DNA from: Bathymodiolus brooksi
Taxonomy: Eukaryota; Mollusca; Bivalvia; Mytilida; Modiolidae
NCBI GenBank assembly: GCA_963680875.1
Contig: OY804584.1
Coordinates: 91,386,031 to 91,450,030 of the forward strand
Length of the DNA: 64,000 nt
Direction of reading: 5' to 3'
In this document: one piece after another, positions 63,341 to 64,000 of the stretch
Numbering within the stretch: the first letter of the stretch is position 1
Layout of the letters: the number at the start of each line of letters is the position of its first letter
Program-made: the position numbers and the translations under genes
Notes under the pieces: model-generated
What the model saw: the letters and a program-made list of their open reading frames with translations, nothing else
What the model was told of the DNA's origin: nothing
Databases searched by the model: none

Positions 63341-63522
63341 CAGTGAAACCTGTCTAAATCAAACCCTGGATAAGACGAAATTCTGTATAAGTATAAGGGG
63401 AACTTTAAATAAAGTCCCAGTGTCGGAAATCTTTGTTAATTCAACATGTACAAACTGAACACCTGTCTATTCAGAACAAAAAAGTTAGTCCCAAGTAGGT
63501 TTGTTGTAGACAGGTTTCACTG
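63341..63522. mobile_element. TA-flanked MITE (CAGTGAAACCTGTCTAA), 182 bp
   Basis: Inverted ends CAGTGAAACCTGTCTAAATC / GTAGACAGGTTTCACTG between TA dinucleotides; an internally deleted relative of 33743-34042. Confidence 0.75.
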
Positions 63523-63899
63523 TAGTGGCTTATAGTTATGATTTCTTGAAATAGAAAGAAGCAAGATCTGGCTCTTTTTTTTTTTTAAAAATCCAAGAAA
63601 TGTTGTAAACCATCTTATTTTCATGAGTGATATATTTTTGAATATTTTTATGATGACGAAAATAAATTTATTAAATAATGCTGAAATAATTTGTGAACAT
63701 GAATTATCCATAAAAAAAACCCAAAAAAACCCAATATGAATATTATCAATAGACTTTCCTATCCAACATGGTAAAGAAAGATGGTCAGGAAAAAAGTAAA
63801 ATATGATTTACATACACACCAAGGTCTTCAAATCAAAGATTAATATATTGCACCAGTTTTCTTTGTTAAAGTACAAAGTAAGGTTCTCCTCACTCTAAC

Positions 63900-63985
63900 A
63901 TAGCTGACGTTAGCTGATTTTGGCTATCAAGTTTCGGCTGATGTTAGCTGATTTTGGCTATCAAGTTTCGGCCCTTTGGTAATCT
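63900..63985. repeat. 35-bp tandem duplication
   Basis: Two copies of GTTAGCTGATTTTGGCTATC + AAGTTTCGGC, also found singly at about 20588. Runs near the window end. Confidence 0.6.
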
Positions 63986-64000
63986 TACTCCAAAAGACTA

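Overview
The window reads as nuclear DNA from a mollusc, most likely a bivalve and probably a mussel-like (mytilid) species. The reasons are AT-rich sequence, small exons with GT/AG introns, TTAGGG-type repeats, and many copies of tRNA-headed SINEs, MITEs and minisatellites of kinds I remember from mussel genomes. The species call is from memory, not a search. There are no bacterial-style genes.

Two protein-coding genes can be reconstructed exon by exon, and they converge. (1) A FAM78 family gene on the + strand has three coding exons (9413-9600, 11201-11314, 11974-12559; 295 residues). (2) A doublecortin-like kinase (DCLK) on the - strand spans about 41 kb. Six common coding exons run from 35828 down to 17507. 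Upstream lie up to four mutually exclusive candidate first exons (58609-58819, 52169-52271, 50195-50273 and, weaker, 46328-46394). All end in the same splice phase. With the most distal first exon the protein is 788 residues: a new N-terminus, one DCX domain, a charged coiled-coil-like linker, a complete Ser/Thr kinase domain and a short tail.

Region by region: 1-1.7 kb holds a MITE end and an inverted-repeat element with GAAAC-rich ends. 2.0-8.3 kb is a decayed LINE ORF2 3' end, apparently split by about 5 kb of nested palindromic (foldback) elements that share outer ends and hairpin tips. 9.2-12.6 kb is FAM78, with a TTAA-flanked element in intron 1 and a SINE in intron 2. 12.7-17.5 kb holds repeats and the probable DCLK 3' UTR. 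17.5-35.8 kb holds the common DCLK exons, with a partial triplication of the activation-loop exon (22.1-22.5 kb), a 37-bp and a 29-bp minisatellite, and several near-perfect palindromes. 35.8-58.8 kb is the DCLK 5' region, where the candidate first exons alternate with tandem arrays of 93, 63, 86 and about 155 bp. 58.8-64 kb is non-coding and repeat-rich.

The observations most worth follow-up are the first-exon array of DCLK, the tandem activation-loop exon copies with a telomere-like seam, and the palindrome cluster with its excess of TGACGTCA sites.
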